Shown: positions 1 to 6,737 of the stretch, in pieces
How positions within the stretch are numbered: position 1 is the stretch's first letter
Layout: each line of letters starts with the position of its first letter
Virus record (IMG/VR): IMGVR_UViG_3300034112_001434
Location: 1-21,573 of that record
Length of the DNA stretch: 21,573 bases
Reading direction: 5' to 3' (one strand)
Origin: a virus
Translations under genes and position numbers: made by a program
Notes under the pieces: model-generated
The model's database searches: none
What the model saw: the letters and a program-made list of their open reading frames with translations, nothing else
What the model was told of the DNA's origin: nothing

Positions 1-920
1 CTTGCCATAGCTGCTGCGAAACCGTCCAGCACAATGAAGCTGCAGCGACGGTGCTTGAGAACACGAGCGACCTGGCCACGAACCTTGCTGTCAATTCCGT
101 TCGAGACGGTCTTGTAGTAAAAGAGTCGCTTGTTGCGATCTCTTGTCCCCGCCTCTGTGAGCGGACCCTCAATCCAGTCACGAAGTTGATCCTTGTCTAT
201 CTCCATGCCACCGGCAATCGAGACGACTCGCTCGCTGCACGTGATACCGTCAGTCTCTTCGGCATCAAGATAAATAACAGCATTACCCTTCACCATCTCC
301 TGCACGCATGTGAGCTTTGCAATCCAGCTCTTCATCGACTCCGGCGGTGCCGCGATGAAGTTCAGTCGCCCATCTCCGTAGATAATCGACTCACCGTCAT
401 TCCTGCGCAGCATGGTTGGTTCGAGCCTCCTATGTGTGCCGGTGAAGATGCTCTCAATTACTGGCCCAAGATCGACGAAACCGTCGTCATTGCTGCTTGC
501 ATTGGAAAGCTCGGACAGAGCTGCAATTTCAGCCAGCGGGTCTTCACCAGATTCAATCACCTGAGCAGCCTTACGTGCCGCAGCAGCCTGATCCCTCTTT
601 GTGGCCAGCTCTCGAAGGGTTGTGGCGCATTCTTTAGCTTCTTCGATGTCAGCGCAGGCATGCTGCATTAGCCATGAGATTGCTTTGTCACCGCCGATCT
701 CCTCCAAAACACCGCCCTGGCGAAGTTCCTCGACGACGGCAGATGGAGTCACCTGTCCCTTTAGAGCTACTCGCGCTACGGTTGAGTAGATTGACCCCAT
801 ACGCGAATCACTAAAATCACCCGGACCCAGCCGGTCGATCACAGCTTCAATCACGTCACTATCGGTCAAGCACGACCCTATCAGCCGGTGTTCAGCTGGT
901 GCATTTGTCAGCTTACTCAT
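1..920 (-). CDS. DnaB-like replicative helicase, N-terminal part, runs off left edge
   Basis: This frame is open from ATG at 920 to the window edge, giving 306 codons without a stop, so the gene is truncated by the window. Residues 8 to about 110 look like the all-helical DnaB N-terminal domain (AEHRLIGSCL near the start, then a GGVLEEIGG segment). A RecA-like ATPase core follows: a P-loop-like APPESMKS, a YLDAEETDG strand about 25 residues later, and FIVLDG as the probable Walker B near the edge. The P-loop departs from GxxxxGKS, as in some RepA/AAA_25-type phage ATPases. The start has a GGAGAGG ribosome site and shares ATGA with the RusA-like gene before it. The likely role is unwinding the phage replication fork. 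Assignment to a DnaB/RepA-type helicase is firm; the exact subfamily is not, because the C-terminus is missing. Confidence 0.9.
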   Translation of the reverse strand, partial: MSKLTNAPAEHRLIGSCLTDSDVIEAVIDRLGPGDFSDSRMGSIYSTVARVALKGQVTPSAVVEELRQGGVLEEIGGDKAISWLMQHACADIEEAKECATTLRELATKRDQAAAARKAAQVIESGEDPLAEIAALSELSNASSNDDGFVDLGPVIESIFTGTHRRLEPTMLRRNDGESIIYGDGRLNFIAAPPESMKSWIAKLTCVQEMVKGNAVIYLDAEETDGITCSERVVSIAGGMEIDKDQLRDWIEGPLTEAGTRDRNKRLFYYKTVSNGIDSKVRGQVARVLKHRRCSFIVLDGFAAAMA

Positions 921-1303
921 TTCTTCCTCTCCTCAAGAGGCTCCAAGTAGATGACGACCTCTTCGGTCTTATCTACCTTGAGCTTCGGTTCTCTTACCTC
1001 AATGAATTCATCGGTATCGTCTTCAGTCATACCGGCTCTGACGAGGGCATCGACCACCGTCTTGGCAACAGTGCCCACGTAGTTGTGTGCATCTCTCCGA
1101 CCAGCTCTCGGAAAGCTGATGGAAATGTGCACAGCAATTCTCCTACCCAATAATGTGTCTCGGTCCGACTGGTCGGATACTCGCCATGCAGCAGTAGTAG
1201 CCCATGCCCACGGATCGAGTCGTCTCTTTCGAGATGCCCAGTGCAGCCGGCGACTCTCGTTCTCGCTGAGGGGTCTTGTTGGTGCCGTGAAGGTCAGTAT
1301 CAT
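917..1303 (-). CDS. RusA-like Holliday junction resolvase
   Basis: A 128-residue product from ATG at 1303. This start is preferred over an ATG 39 bases upstream because it has a GGAGG ribosome site four bases away and shares ATGA with the preceding gene. The middle contains RRDAHNYVGTVAKTVVDALV followed by AGMTEDD, which matches the RusA pattern of a D-x-D/H-N motif, a helix and a second acidic patch that bind catalytic metal. Length fits the usual 110 to 140 residues. RusA-family enzymes resolve four-way junctions, and phages use them during recombination-dependent replication or to clear branches before packaging. Neighbours are a DnaB-like helicase and, two genes upstream, a probable annealing protein, so it belongs to a replication and recombination module. 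Confidence 0.82.
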   Translation of the reverse strand: MILTFTAPTRPLSENESRRLHWASRKRRLDPWAWATTAAWRVSDQSDRDTLLGRRIAVHISISFPRAGRRDAHNYVGTVAKTVVDALVRAGMTEDDTDEFIEVREPKLKVDKTEEVVIYLEPLEERKK

Positions 1304-1521
1304 TTTGCCTCCAACGCCGTAAGCCAGGTTTCCATACCCCATACCTCTACTGGATGCAGATTACAGCGCACAGCATAGCGGTCAGCCACCTCAACGGAGA
1401 GACCTTCCAGCTTGGCACGATTGAGCACCGAGCTCGATGCCTTGACTGCAGATCGAAAATCCCTGTAGGAACGTCCGTATGATGCAATCAAGGGTTCGAT
1501 AGGCAGCCTCACTGTTCCCAT
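1300..1521 (-). CDS. Small helix-turn-helix-like DNA-binding protein
   Basis: A 73-residue product. The segment RAKLEGLSVEVADRYAVRCN followed by LHPVEVWG resembles the C-terminal half of short phage and actinobacterial helix-turn-helix proteins, in which a 'GLSVxxADRxAVxxGLHPxEVWG' pattern is common. A DNA-binding role, either regulating the early genes or assisting replication, is inferred from that pattern alone. No strong ribosome site precedes ATG 1521, and the start lies 13 bases inside the upstream gene, so translational coupling is likely. The gene shares ATGA with the downstream RusA-like gene. It could instead be an excisionase-like accessory protein; no integrase is present in the window to support that. 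Confidence 0.72.
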   Translation of the reverse strand: MGTVRLPIEPLIASYGRSYRDFRSAVKASSSVLNRAKLEGLSVEVADRYAVRCNLHPVEVWGMETWLTALEAK

Positions 1522-1724
1522 AGCGCAGTCTTTATTCGTTGCAGCTGTAGCTGCGCATCATCACGTTCAGCAATGATACGTTCACGGTCAGAGATGAGCC
1601 ACTCGAATAGGTTTGACTCTTCGTCATCATCAAATGCTCCGTTATCGGTTCGCCAGCTGATGAGAGTTCTAATGCGGCTGATTTTGACCTCAGCGATCTG
1701 CTCAAGAGATAGACCCTCTGTCAT
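1509..1724 (-). CDS. Hypothetical protein, 71 residues, acidic and helical
   Basis: I do not recognise this family. The 71-residue product is rich in Glu, Asp and Arg and looks wholly helical. An N-terminal SLEQIAEVKISRIRTLISWR segment is followed by an acidic turn (DDDEES) and a C-terminal coiled-coil-like stretch (RERIIAERDDAQLQLQRIKT). It shares ATGA with the upstream annealing-protein gene and overlaps the next gene by 13 bases. That placement makes it a real member of the early operon rather than a chance frame. The context suggests a small accessory factor in recombination or regulation, but nothing in the sequence fixes a function. Confidence 0.7.
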   Translation of the reverse strand: MTEGLSLEQIAEVKISRIRTLISWRTDNGAFDDDEESNLFEWLISDRERIIAERDDAQLQLQRIKTALWEQ

Positions 1725-2377
1725 CGCTTCACCGCCTTCTCAAGCTTGCTGATAAGGTCCGATGCTTGTGCCTTCGTCAAGTCTTTTGTAGAGACGACTC
1801 CGTATGCTTTCAAGAGTCTTTCGTGGTATTCACCGTCGTCTTCGAGAGAAGGAATGTCGCGACGTAGAATTTGGATACGCTGCACCTGCTTGGCATCAGC
1901 GCGAACCGGCTGCTCCTCGTCAGAGCTCTGCCAGCCATTATCGATCTCAGGCTCAGGTGCTTTTACCGGAGCCGGTGCCGGTGCTGGAGCTGCTTGGCGA
2001 GCTTTAGCGGCCTTGACCTCATCTGCCGAGGCAATTCCCTTTTTGGTGTCGGCTGCGAGCACGGCAACGATTGCTCTACCCCATGCTGATGTCTCACAGA
2101 CCATAGCTTCAGAGTCACGAGTAAAGGGTGTCCGTCCAGGAAAAGGTTCCCACGCGATCCCAATACCCGGACGTTGATCATCCGGGGTTCGATAGGCTGC
2201 GGCGACGTATTGCAGGTATGTCTTGTCGCCTAATGTGATTATCTTTACCGGCTCAAAGCTGTCCACCGGCTGGAGTGACCCGTTAGGGTATTTTGCGCGG
2301 AATTCCGCGATACGAGTGGCGACATCGATGTAGTCTTTACCCCAGTCGCCTGTGTTGGGGCGTGTGTGTGTAGTCAC
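1721..2377 (-). CDS. Probable single-strand DNA annealing (recombination) protein
   Basis: A 218-residue product from a GTG start at 2377; the ribosome site is weak. Residues 12 to 120 form the conserved part: DVATRIAEFRAKYPNGSL, a beta-rich middle, an AWEPFPGRTPFTRDSEAMV segment and the ETSAWGRAIVAV motif. The last resembles the ETSAxGRAL signature seen in several Rad52/Sak/Erf-like annealing proteins of phages. A Pro-Ala linker (about residues 130 to 143) leads to a C-terminal helical domain, RADAKQVQRIQILRR to LTKAQASDLISKLE, of the type found at the ends of such recombinases. The expected role is annealing complementary single strands during replication and repair. The module includes a RusA-like resolvase and a helicase. 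The function is inferred from motifs; a related single-strand-binding role is possible. Confidence 0.7.
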   Translation of the reverse strand: MTTHTRPNTGDWGKDYIDVATRIAEFRAKYPNGSLQPVDSFEPVKIITLGDKTYLQYVAAAYRTPDDQRPGIGIAWEPFPGRTPFTRDSEAMVCETSAWGRAIVAVLAADTKKGIASADEVKAAKARQAAPAPAPAPVKAPEPEIDNGWQSSDEEQPVRADAKQVQRIQILRRDIPSLEDDGEYHERLLKAYGVVSTKDLTKAQASDLISKLEKAVKR

Positions 2378-2395
2378 CTGCTGAAGTGTGCCAGG

Positions 2396-2995
2396 TCAGT
2401 CGGGTTGCGCACGCGCAGAGCGCAAGTCCTTTACCACAGCACGAGCTGACCGCATCCAAGAGAGCAGGATGTCGGGTCGAAACGTGCGTAATTCGCGGCT
2501 TAGAGCGACCCAGCGGCCCAGCCCCCGGTAGTTCTCATAAGCGAAGATAGCGCGATCCATAATGCCATCATGCCAGCCCTGCTCCAAGTGAAGGAGACCC
2601 TCAAGGAAGGTAAGCTCATCTTGATGAAGCCCGTAGTCTTCGGCTGCATCTTCGGGGTGGCGGCCTACTGCAATGTCCATTATGAATCGACGAATGGTCT
2701 GAGGACTGCTTTCATGATCCCACTCCCCGTATGCTCGAAAAACCGAGTCTATCCTCGGATCGAACATTATGTGGTGCTGACCGCAGAGCATTGCTACCGT
2801 CATTGCCGGTATGCTATCTGTATCAGGAAGCAAAGCCCCGACGACCCGCATTGGGAAACGAGCTGCATTGATAGCGATAGGAGCAGGGTAGTTCTGAGTC
2901 TCTTCGAGCATTTCGATGGTGTTGAAGAGACCATCGTCGGTTATTGGGAAGCTCCCCGCAAACCTGAGAAGCATGTCACGGACTGGTATCGTCAT
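2396..2995 (-). CDS. Hypothetical protein, 199 residues, overlaps WhiB gene
   Basis: I do not recognise this family. ATG 2995 has a strong GGAGG ribosome site seven bases upstream and lies 20 bases inside the end of the WhiB gene, which supports a real, coupled gene. The protein is mostly helical and has no membrane segment or signal peptide. A stretch near residues 105 to 135 (DIAVGRHPEDAAEDYGLHQD and on) has the spacing of a weak helix-turn-helix. A His-rich CGQHHIMFD motif sits near residue 71. The C-terminus is basic and amphipathic. Its position between a WhiB-type regulator and the recombination genes suggests an early or regulatory role, but this is inference from location only. Confidence 0.72.
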   Translation of the reverse strand: MTIPVRDMLLRFAGSFPITDDGLFNTIEMLEETQNYPAPIAINAARFPMRVVGALLPDTDSIPAMTVAMLCGQHHIMFDPRIDSVFRAYGEWDHESSPQTIRRFIMDIAVGRHPEDAAEDYGLHQDELTFLEGLLHLEQGWHDGIMDRAIFAYENYRGLGRWVALSRELRTFRPDILLSWMRSARAVVKDLRSARAQPD

Positions 2996-3221
2996 TACGT
3001 GCCTCCGACTCGTATGCTCTTTCGATGGCAGTCAGACCTCCCCATACCCCCGCTCTAAAAACAGCCTGACCTTCAAGATCGAGAGCGTATTCCAAACACT
3101 CGGCCTTGACTGGACAGCTGAAGCAAATAGCTTTTGCCTGCTCCCGCTCATCGGGAGTCCGCCGGTTGTAGAACAGACGCGTCCCAAGCCCCCGGCAAGC
3201 TGCCTTATGTCTCCAAGTCAC
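2976..3221 (-). CDS. whiB: WhiB-family iron-sulfur transcriptional regulator
   Basis: An 81-residue product from GTG 3221. Four cysteines at residues 9, 33, 36 and 42 have the WhiB spacing C-x23-C-x2-C-x5-C that binds a 4Fe-4S cluster, and GVWGG at residues 58 to 62 is the family's turn motif. A short basic C-terminus follows (TAIERAYESEAR). WhiB proteins occur almost only in Actinobacteria and their phages. They bind the principal sigma factor and alter promoter choice, and phage copies can act against host WhiB proteins. The ribosome site is poor. The gene sits 32 bases after the endolysin and overlaps the unknown gene that follows. Family assignment is secure; the target promoters are unknown. 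Confidence 0.95.
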   Translation of the reverse strand: MTWRHKAACRGLGTRLFYNRRTPDEREQAKAICFSCPVKAECLEYALDLEGQAVFRAGVWGGLTAIERAYESEARNDDTSP

Positions 3222-3253
3222 GTCAGGAAGGGTGCGCCTGCCTGTGGAATGGC

Positions 3254-3817
3254 CTATTCGAGCCCGTAGCGAGCCTTTAGAGCCCTTATCTCGGCATCAA
3301 TGACCTTACGCTCGGCCCTTAGCTCGTCGAGCTCGCGTTGAGCGTTTTTCCGGACCCCAGGTGGCATCTTGCGTGCTGGTGGTGTGGTCTTTGGTTTGGC
3401 TACCGGCGCGACCGGGACTGGCCACTCGATCTCGAATTTGGTCTTGTCCGTGTCGCCTGCGGGTGCGAAACTTACATGTATGTGCGAGATGTGCGGGTTC
3501 GATCCGCTGTATGGCCTCCACGCCCATCCGAGCTTACGAGAGGCAATTTTCTTGCGGTGGATGATGTATGAGATTCGCTTATCCTTTTTTGCCGCCGCAC
3601 GTAGAGCGTTGGCCACGTCCCAGCTGTCAGCCCCGAGGTCTGAGTCGATGTCAAGAGCTCTCACGAATCCTGTCTTATGATCGGGGTTGTGGTCGCTCTT
3701 GGTCGTTCTATGCCTCGCGTCGCCAATCCACCCATCGCTATCTTTCTTGCGGTTTGGGTATTTACGGTTTACCTGGTCGCGAAGTTTACCGGCTGCTGCG
3801 CTGATCTTGTAGCTCAT
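3254..3817 (-). CDS. Endolysin, M15-like peptidoglycan peptidase
   Basis: The product is 187 residues from ATG 3817, chosen over an upstream ATG at 3877 because AGGAGG lies seven bases before it. The N-terminal domain carries SDHNPDHKTG and RALDID (residues 41 to 58), then WAWRPYSGSNPHISHIHVSF. These are zinc-ligand-like His/Asp motifs and a terminal H-x-H (112, 114) of the peptidase M15-like family, which cuts stem peptides in cell-wall peptidoglycan. A Pro-rich linker (VPVAPVAKPKTTPPARK) leads to a C-terminal coiled coil (about residues 155 to 187) that may bind the wall or dimerise. There is no signal peptide, so a holin or other export route is needed; a membrane protein gene lies just upstream. 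A structural wall-degrading role on the virion is less likely but possible. Confidence 0.85.
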   Translation of the reverse strand: MSYKISAAAGKLRDQVNRKYPNRKKDSDGWIGDARHRTTKSDHNPDHKTGFVRALDIDSDLGADSWDVANALRAAAKKDKRISYIIHRKKIASRKLGWAWRPYSGSNPHISHIHVSFAPAGDTDKTKFEIEWPVPVAPVAKPKTTPPARKMPPGVRKNAQRELDELRAERKVIDAEIRALKARYGLE

Positions 3818-3947
3818 CTTCGACCCTCCTGAGTCGTTTCTGTTTTGCTCGTGAGTAGTGCTTACCGCTGGGGACACTGCCTGCAGCGTTCGATCTGCGG
3901 AGCTCCTGTATCCGACGCAGCTCCTCAGCTGTCTTGGCTTGTCTCAT
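3786..3947 (-). CDS. Small basic ORF, 53 residues, between holin candidate and endolysin
   Basis: ATG 3947 to TAA 3786 encodes 53 residues: MRQAKTAEELRRIQELRRSN, a short Gly/Ser/Pro turn, then a second basic helix (YSRAKQKRLRRVEDELQDQR). An AGGA ribosome site lies about seven bases before the ATG. The frame overlaps the end of the upstream membrane protein gene by 23 bases and the start of the endolysin gene by 32 bases. It therefore fills what would otherwise be a 107-base gap in an unusually tight gene array. The protein is highly charged and helical with no membrane segment. I do not recognise it. It may be a small lysis accessory protein or only a leader that couples endolysin translation. 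Confidence 0.5.
   Translation of the reverse strand: MRQAKTAEELRRIQELRRSNAAGSVPSGKHYSRAKQKRLRRVEDELQDQRSSR
3825..3830 (-). promoter_or_regulatory. Ribosome binding site deciding the endolysin start
   Basis: On the minus strand AGGAGG ends seven bases before ATG 3817. It is one of the best Shine-Dalgarno matches in the window and lies inside the coding sequence of the 53-residue ORF. It makes the 60-base N-terminal extension from ATG 3877 unlikely to be the main form. Confidence 0.75.
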
Positions 3948-4218
3948 CTTCGTCCTGCTTTTGATGCCATGCTCGATGATTCTGCAGGTCTTCCTCGACC
4001 CTCCCGACCGAATCAGAGAGATAACGTAGGCTTTCGGCTACCTCATCGACGAGCTCGACGAGACGCTTCTGACCACCCTGCCGGTGATTGACCGCATTGT
4101 TCACCTGCTCGATCGGCAGCTCCAGCCTTTTGGCTCGCAACCATGCAGCAGCAGCCATAAGTGTAGGGGGGACCGCACCAATGAGCGCAATCAGTATCTG
4201 TGTTAGGTATTCACTCAT
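3925..4218 (-). CDS. Small membrane protein with coiled coil, DUF2746-like, holin candidate
   Basis: A 97-residue product with one clear N-terminal membrane helix (about residues 6 to 27, ILIALIGAVPPTLMAAAAWL), then a basic stop-transfer RAKR. A helical coiled-coil region follows (RLVELVDEVAESLRYLSDSV) and a charged tail. The layout and the VNNAVNHRQ segment resemble DUF2746 proteins encoded near lysis genes of mycobacteriophages. The gene shares ATGA with the tail hub gene and lies upstream of the endolysin, which fits a holin or holin partner that lets the signal-less endolysin reach the wall. A single membrane segment is unusual for classical class I or II holins, so the holin role is inference. 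Confidence 0.75.
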   Translation of the reverse strand: MSEYLTQILIALIGAVPPTLMAAAAWLRAKRLELPIEQVNNAVNHRQGGQKRLVELVDEVAESLRYLSDSVGRVEEDLQNHRAWHQKQDEDETSQDS

Positions 4219-6737
4219 GTTAGCGTCACTCCAAAAACGTAGCTGTCGCCGGTAGCTAAACCAATGCTCGAAATTCCGCCGTATGTAAAATAGAGGACAT
4301 TTGATGCAACCTCTACGGGGTGTCCGGGTGAGGTATCGTAGATGTTGATGCTGTCATCCAAATAGTCATAGACATACTGCGTTGTGACGAGGTTATTCGT
4401 TGCCAAAGATACTCGATTGGTTCCCGAGATTGGTCTTACGCAAGAGATCGCATGTATGCCGCTCGACGTGACAGTGTATCCCCACGGTCGGACCAAGTCA
4501 GTGCTCGACCACTCCACACCAGTCAGATAGCTTGTGGTGACTCCAGTAGTGTAGTCAAAGAAGTTGATTGCCGCCTCATCGGGTGTCGATGTCGTGAATC
4601 GTGTAAGGTAGTAGAAACCATTGGCTGTTGGGACACCGAGACCGCGAGTGTTGTCTGTTGCTGAGGGAGGGGTTGGGACGATGTAGTCACCAGTGATGTG
4701 GTCCCAGTCGAAGTTGTTTGTATCGTTGCTGTTCTTGACGTGGAATCGGAAGCCTGTAGTTTCTGCATCATTATGCTGCATGACCAGCTTACCGGCATGA
4801 GCTATCATTCTTAGGTTGGTGTCTACTGTGGCAACAGTGAGCCCGGTGCCAAGAGTGCCTCTTGCGACTGGTGCTGCGTCGTTTGCTGTGAAGCTCCAAA
4901 ACGGACCGCCTGCTGGAGCTGTTGCTCCTGCGGTGTAAATCCACACCCATCCATTTGTGTAGTCAGTTGTGACCTTATCGATACCAGCACCCGAAAAGTC
5001 ATGTGTAGTCCAAGCACCCGTGCCGGGGTCTCTTGCATAGATCGCGGTGGAGGTAAATGTGAGTAGCCTTCCATCGGAAAAAACAAAATAGTCCGAGTTG
5101 GCCCCACCAGGTGGCACCGAAATAGCAGAGCTTGTTAGAGTGTTCCTGCTGTAAGCACGGATTTCATTTCCGTAGCTTCCACCACCTACAACGACCGGAC
5201 CAGCTCCAAGAATCAAATCCGCGCCGAGCCCCATGTAGTTGTTGTAGTCTGTCGATAGCCTGCCTGTTTCTCGGAAAGTGTTCATCGAGTTTGGCAAATC
5301 GGCAGTGTTGAGTGGAAAAGCAGGATTGAGGCTGCCTACCGGCTGCTGCACCGGCGTGACAGCCCCAGCTCGCTGCGTGATGCCAATTGCTGCGTAAACG
5401 TCCGGAGTCGCTGGATCATTGTCGGTCAGGGTTATCAGAACAATCTCGTCGCCAATGGCAAGATACCCTCCCGTGCCATTGATGAAGCTGATAGGGTCGT
5501 CGTCAATAGTCGGTGCGTCAGCTGTGCCCTCGCCGGTCGCGGGATCGTAGGTCAGCACCTCAGCTCCGTATGTTAGTGCCCCTTCCTCCGCACCTACTGC
5601 CGCATAGTCTGAAGCTGAAGCTGCGCTGCTGGCCTCGCCACCGGCTGTCTTGGCTTCCTGACGCTGGATTAGCCTGCGAAGCCTCTCCTCAAGTTGAGCC
5701 CTGACTGTTCCGAGCTCAGGAACGACTCGAATGTTCTCGCCCTGGACTGAGATGGTCAATGCCCTGACCCGGTATGTGTAGCGATCCCCAAATCGATCAG
5801 TGACGTAGACGTAGTCACCGACATTGTAGTGCAGGTATGGCTCGTAGCCCTCAGGCAGAACCTCTGCAGTCATGGAATCAGCCGGTGTCTCAAGAGTAGG
5901 CATCGTGCGATCTGTAATGTTCTGAGCTGTGACCTGAGAATCGACATTGTTGAGGCTGAGAAAGGTTTCGCGCCGTCCGTATGTGCCAGTAGTCGTGCCC
6001 ACCGTTTCAACGAATTGACCATTGCCGTATTCAGTGTAAATGACGTTCCGCACCGGCCCATTGACCTCGCGAGTCACATTGACTGCATTTTGAGCTATTC
6101 GGAGAACCACCGGATTGGTTTGTGTTGTGGTGTCCACACCTCGTTCGACTGCATACTGGAGCACCAGGTCAGCGTCTACCCACACATCGACAGCTGCATC
6201 CGCGTGACGTGATGCGACCTCGGCAAGGGTGGCCCCAACACGCTCCTCAATTGTGATCTCCTGATCGGGCCCCCATGCGACGCTGTTGCTGTCCGTGGTA
6301 TCGTCAAAGCCCAAGCTCATTTCTATCAGAGCACCTCTTGCCTGAGCCTCGTCAAAAAGCTCTTCCATAATCGCGCCGACGTATTGGTCGGTGTAGAGTC
6401 GGCTGGTTCCAGCTCCACTCTTGTAGATTAGCGCATTCTCAAGTAGGCTGCGAGCACCACGCCCGCTTACCTGCAGCACTATGCGTTCGTCGGTCTGCAC
6501 CCTGACGATTTTCTCAATGACCCCAGTCCACACATAATCGTCAGCCCGATCTCCATAAGAGAATTTGACCAGCTTACCGATGTCGCCTTCGCTTATCGCG
6601 TTGAGATCGACAAATTCAAATGTAAAGCTGCCTTCACCTTTGAGCTCGTCGGTCCATGTAATGTTCACTGCGTTGCTCAGTGGATAATTGCGGGTGCCGT
6701 TGCGGTTGTAGAGTGTTGCGCTGACGAAGCTGGTCAT
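4215..6737 (-). CDS. Tail hub / minor tail protein with C-terminal beta-propeller-like region
   Basis: The product is 840 residues from ATG 6737, which shares ATGA with the distal tail gene. An earlier ATG at 6833 would overlap that gene by 100 bases and adds a low-quality N-terminus. Residues 1 to about 370 resemble the siphovirus ReqiPepy6 Gp37-like tail hub: beta-rich with VWTGVIEKIVRVQTDERIVL and a GRGARSLLENA motif. An Ala/Glu-rich linker with a short helix (ERLRRLIQRQEAKTAGG) leads to a small beta domain. About 330 C-terminal residues then form repeated beta strands (FVFSDGRLLTFTSTAIYARD, WVWIYTAGA, GFYYLTRFT, GIHAISCV), like propeller blades. The N-terminal part should build the tail tip under the distal tail ring. 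The C-terminal part is a candidate receptor-binding domain. Fold assignment is by pattern, not search. Confidence 0.85.
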   Translation of the reverse strand: MTSFVSATLYNRNGTRNYPLSNAVNITWTDELKGEGSFTFEFVDLNAISEGDIGKLVKFSYGDRADDYVWTGVIEKIVRVQTDERIVLQVSGRGARSLLENALIYKSGAGTSRLYTDQYVGAIMEELFDEAQARGALIEMSLGFDDTTDSNSVAWGPDQEITIEERVGATLAEVASRHADAAVDVWVDADLVLQYAVERGVDTTTQTNPVVLRIAQNAVNVTREVNGPVRNVIYTEYGNGQFVETVGTTTGTYGRRETFLSLNNVDSQVTAQNITDRTMPTLETPADSMTAEVLPEGYEPYLHYNVGDYVYVTDRFGDRYTYRVRALTISVQGENIRVVPELGTVRAQLEERLRRLIQRQEAKTAGGEASSAASASDYAAVGAEEGALTYGAEVLTYDPATGEGTADAPTIDDDPISFINGTGGYLAIGDEIVLITLTDNDPATPDVYAAIGITQRAGAVTPVQQPVGSLNPAFPLNTADLPNSMNTFRETGRLSTDYNNYMGLGADLILGAGPVVVGGGSYGNEIRAYSRNTLTSSAISVPPGGANSDYFVFSDGRLLTFTSTAIYARDPGTGAWTTHDFSGAGIDKVTTDYTNGWVWIYTAGATAPAGGPFWSFTANDAAPVARGTLGTGLTVATVDTNLRMIAHAGKLVMQHNDAETTGFRFHVKNSNDTNNFDWDHITGDYIVPTPPSATDNTRGLGVPTANGFYYLTRFTTSTPDEAAINFFDYTTGVTTSYLTGVEWSSTDLVRPWGYTVTSSGIHAISCVRPISGTNRVSLATNNLVTTQYVYDYLDDSINIYDTSPGHPVEVASNVLYFTYGGISSIGLATGDSYVFGVTLT

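Noticed and set aside
51-671. A 206-codon plus-strand open frame
   Set aside because: It lies antisense to the DnaB-like helicase gene, whose minus-strand frame gives clear domain motifs; the plus-strand product looks like no known protein.
2340-2377. GT-rich run near the start of the annealing-protein gene, considered as a simple repeat or origin element
   Set aside because: It is only about ten bases of alternating GT and is explained by Thr-His-Thr codons at the start of the gene.
3818-3877. Extended endolysin start at ATG 3877
   Set aside because: The added 20 residues are not a signal peptide and have no good ribosome site, whereas ATG 3817 has AGGAGG at ideal spacing.
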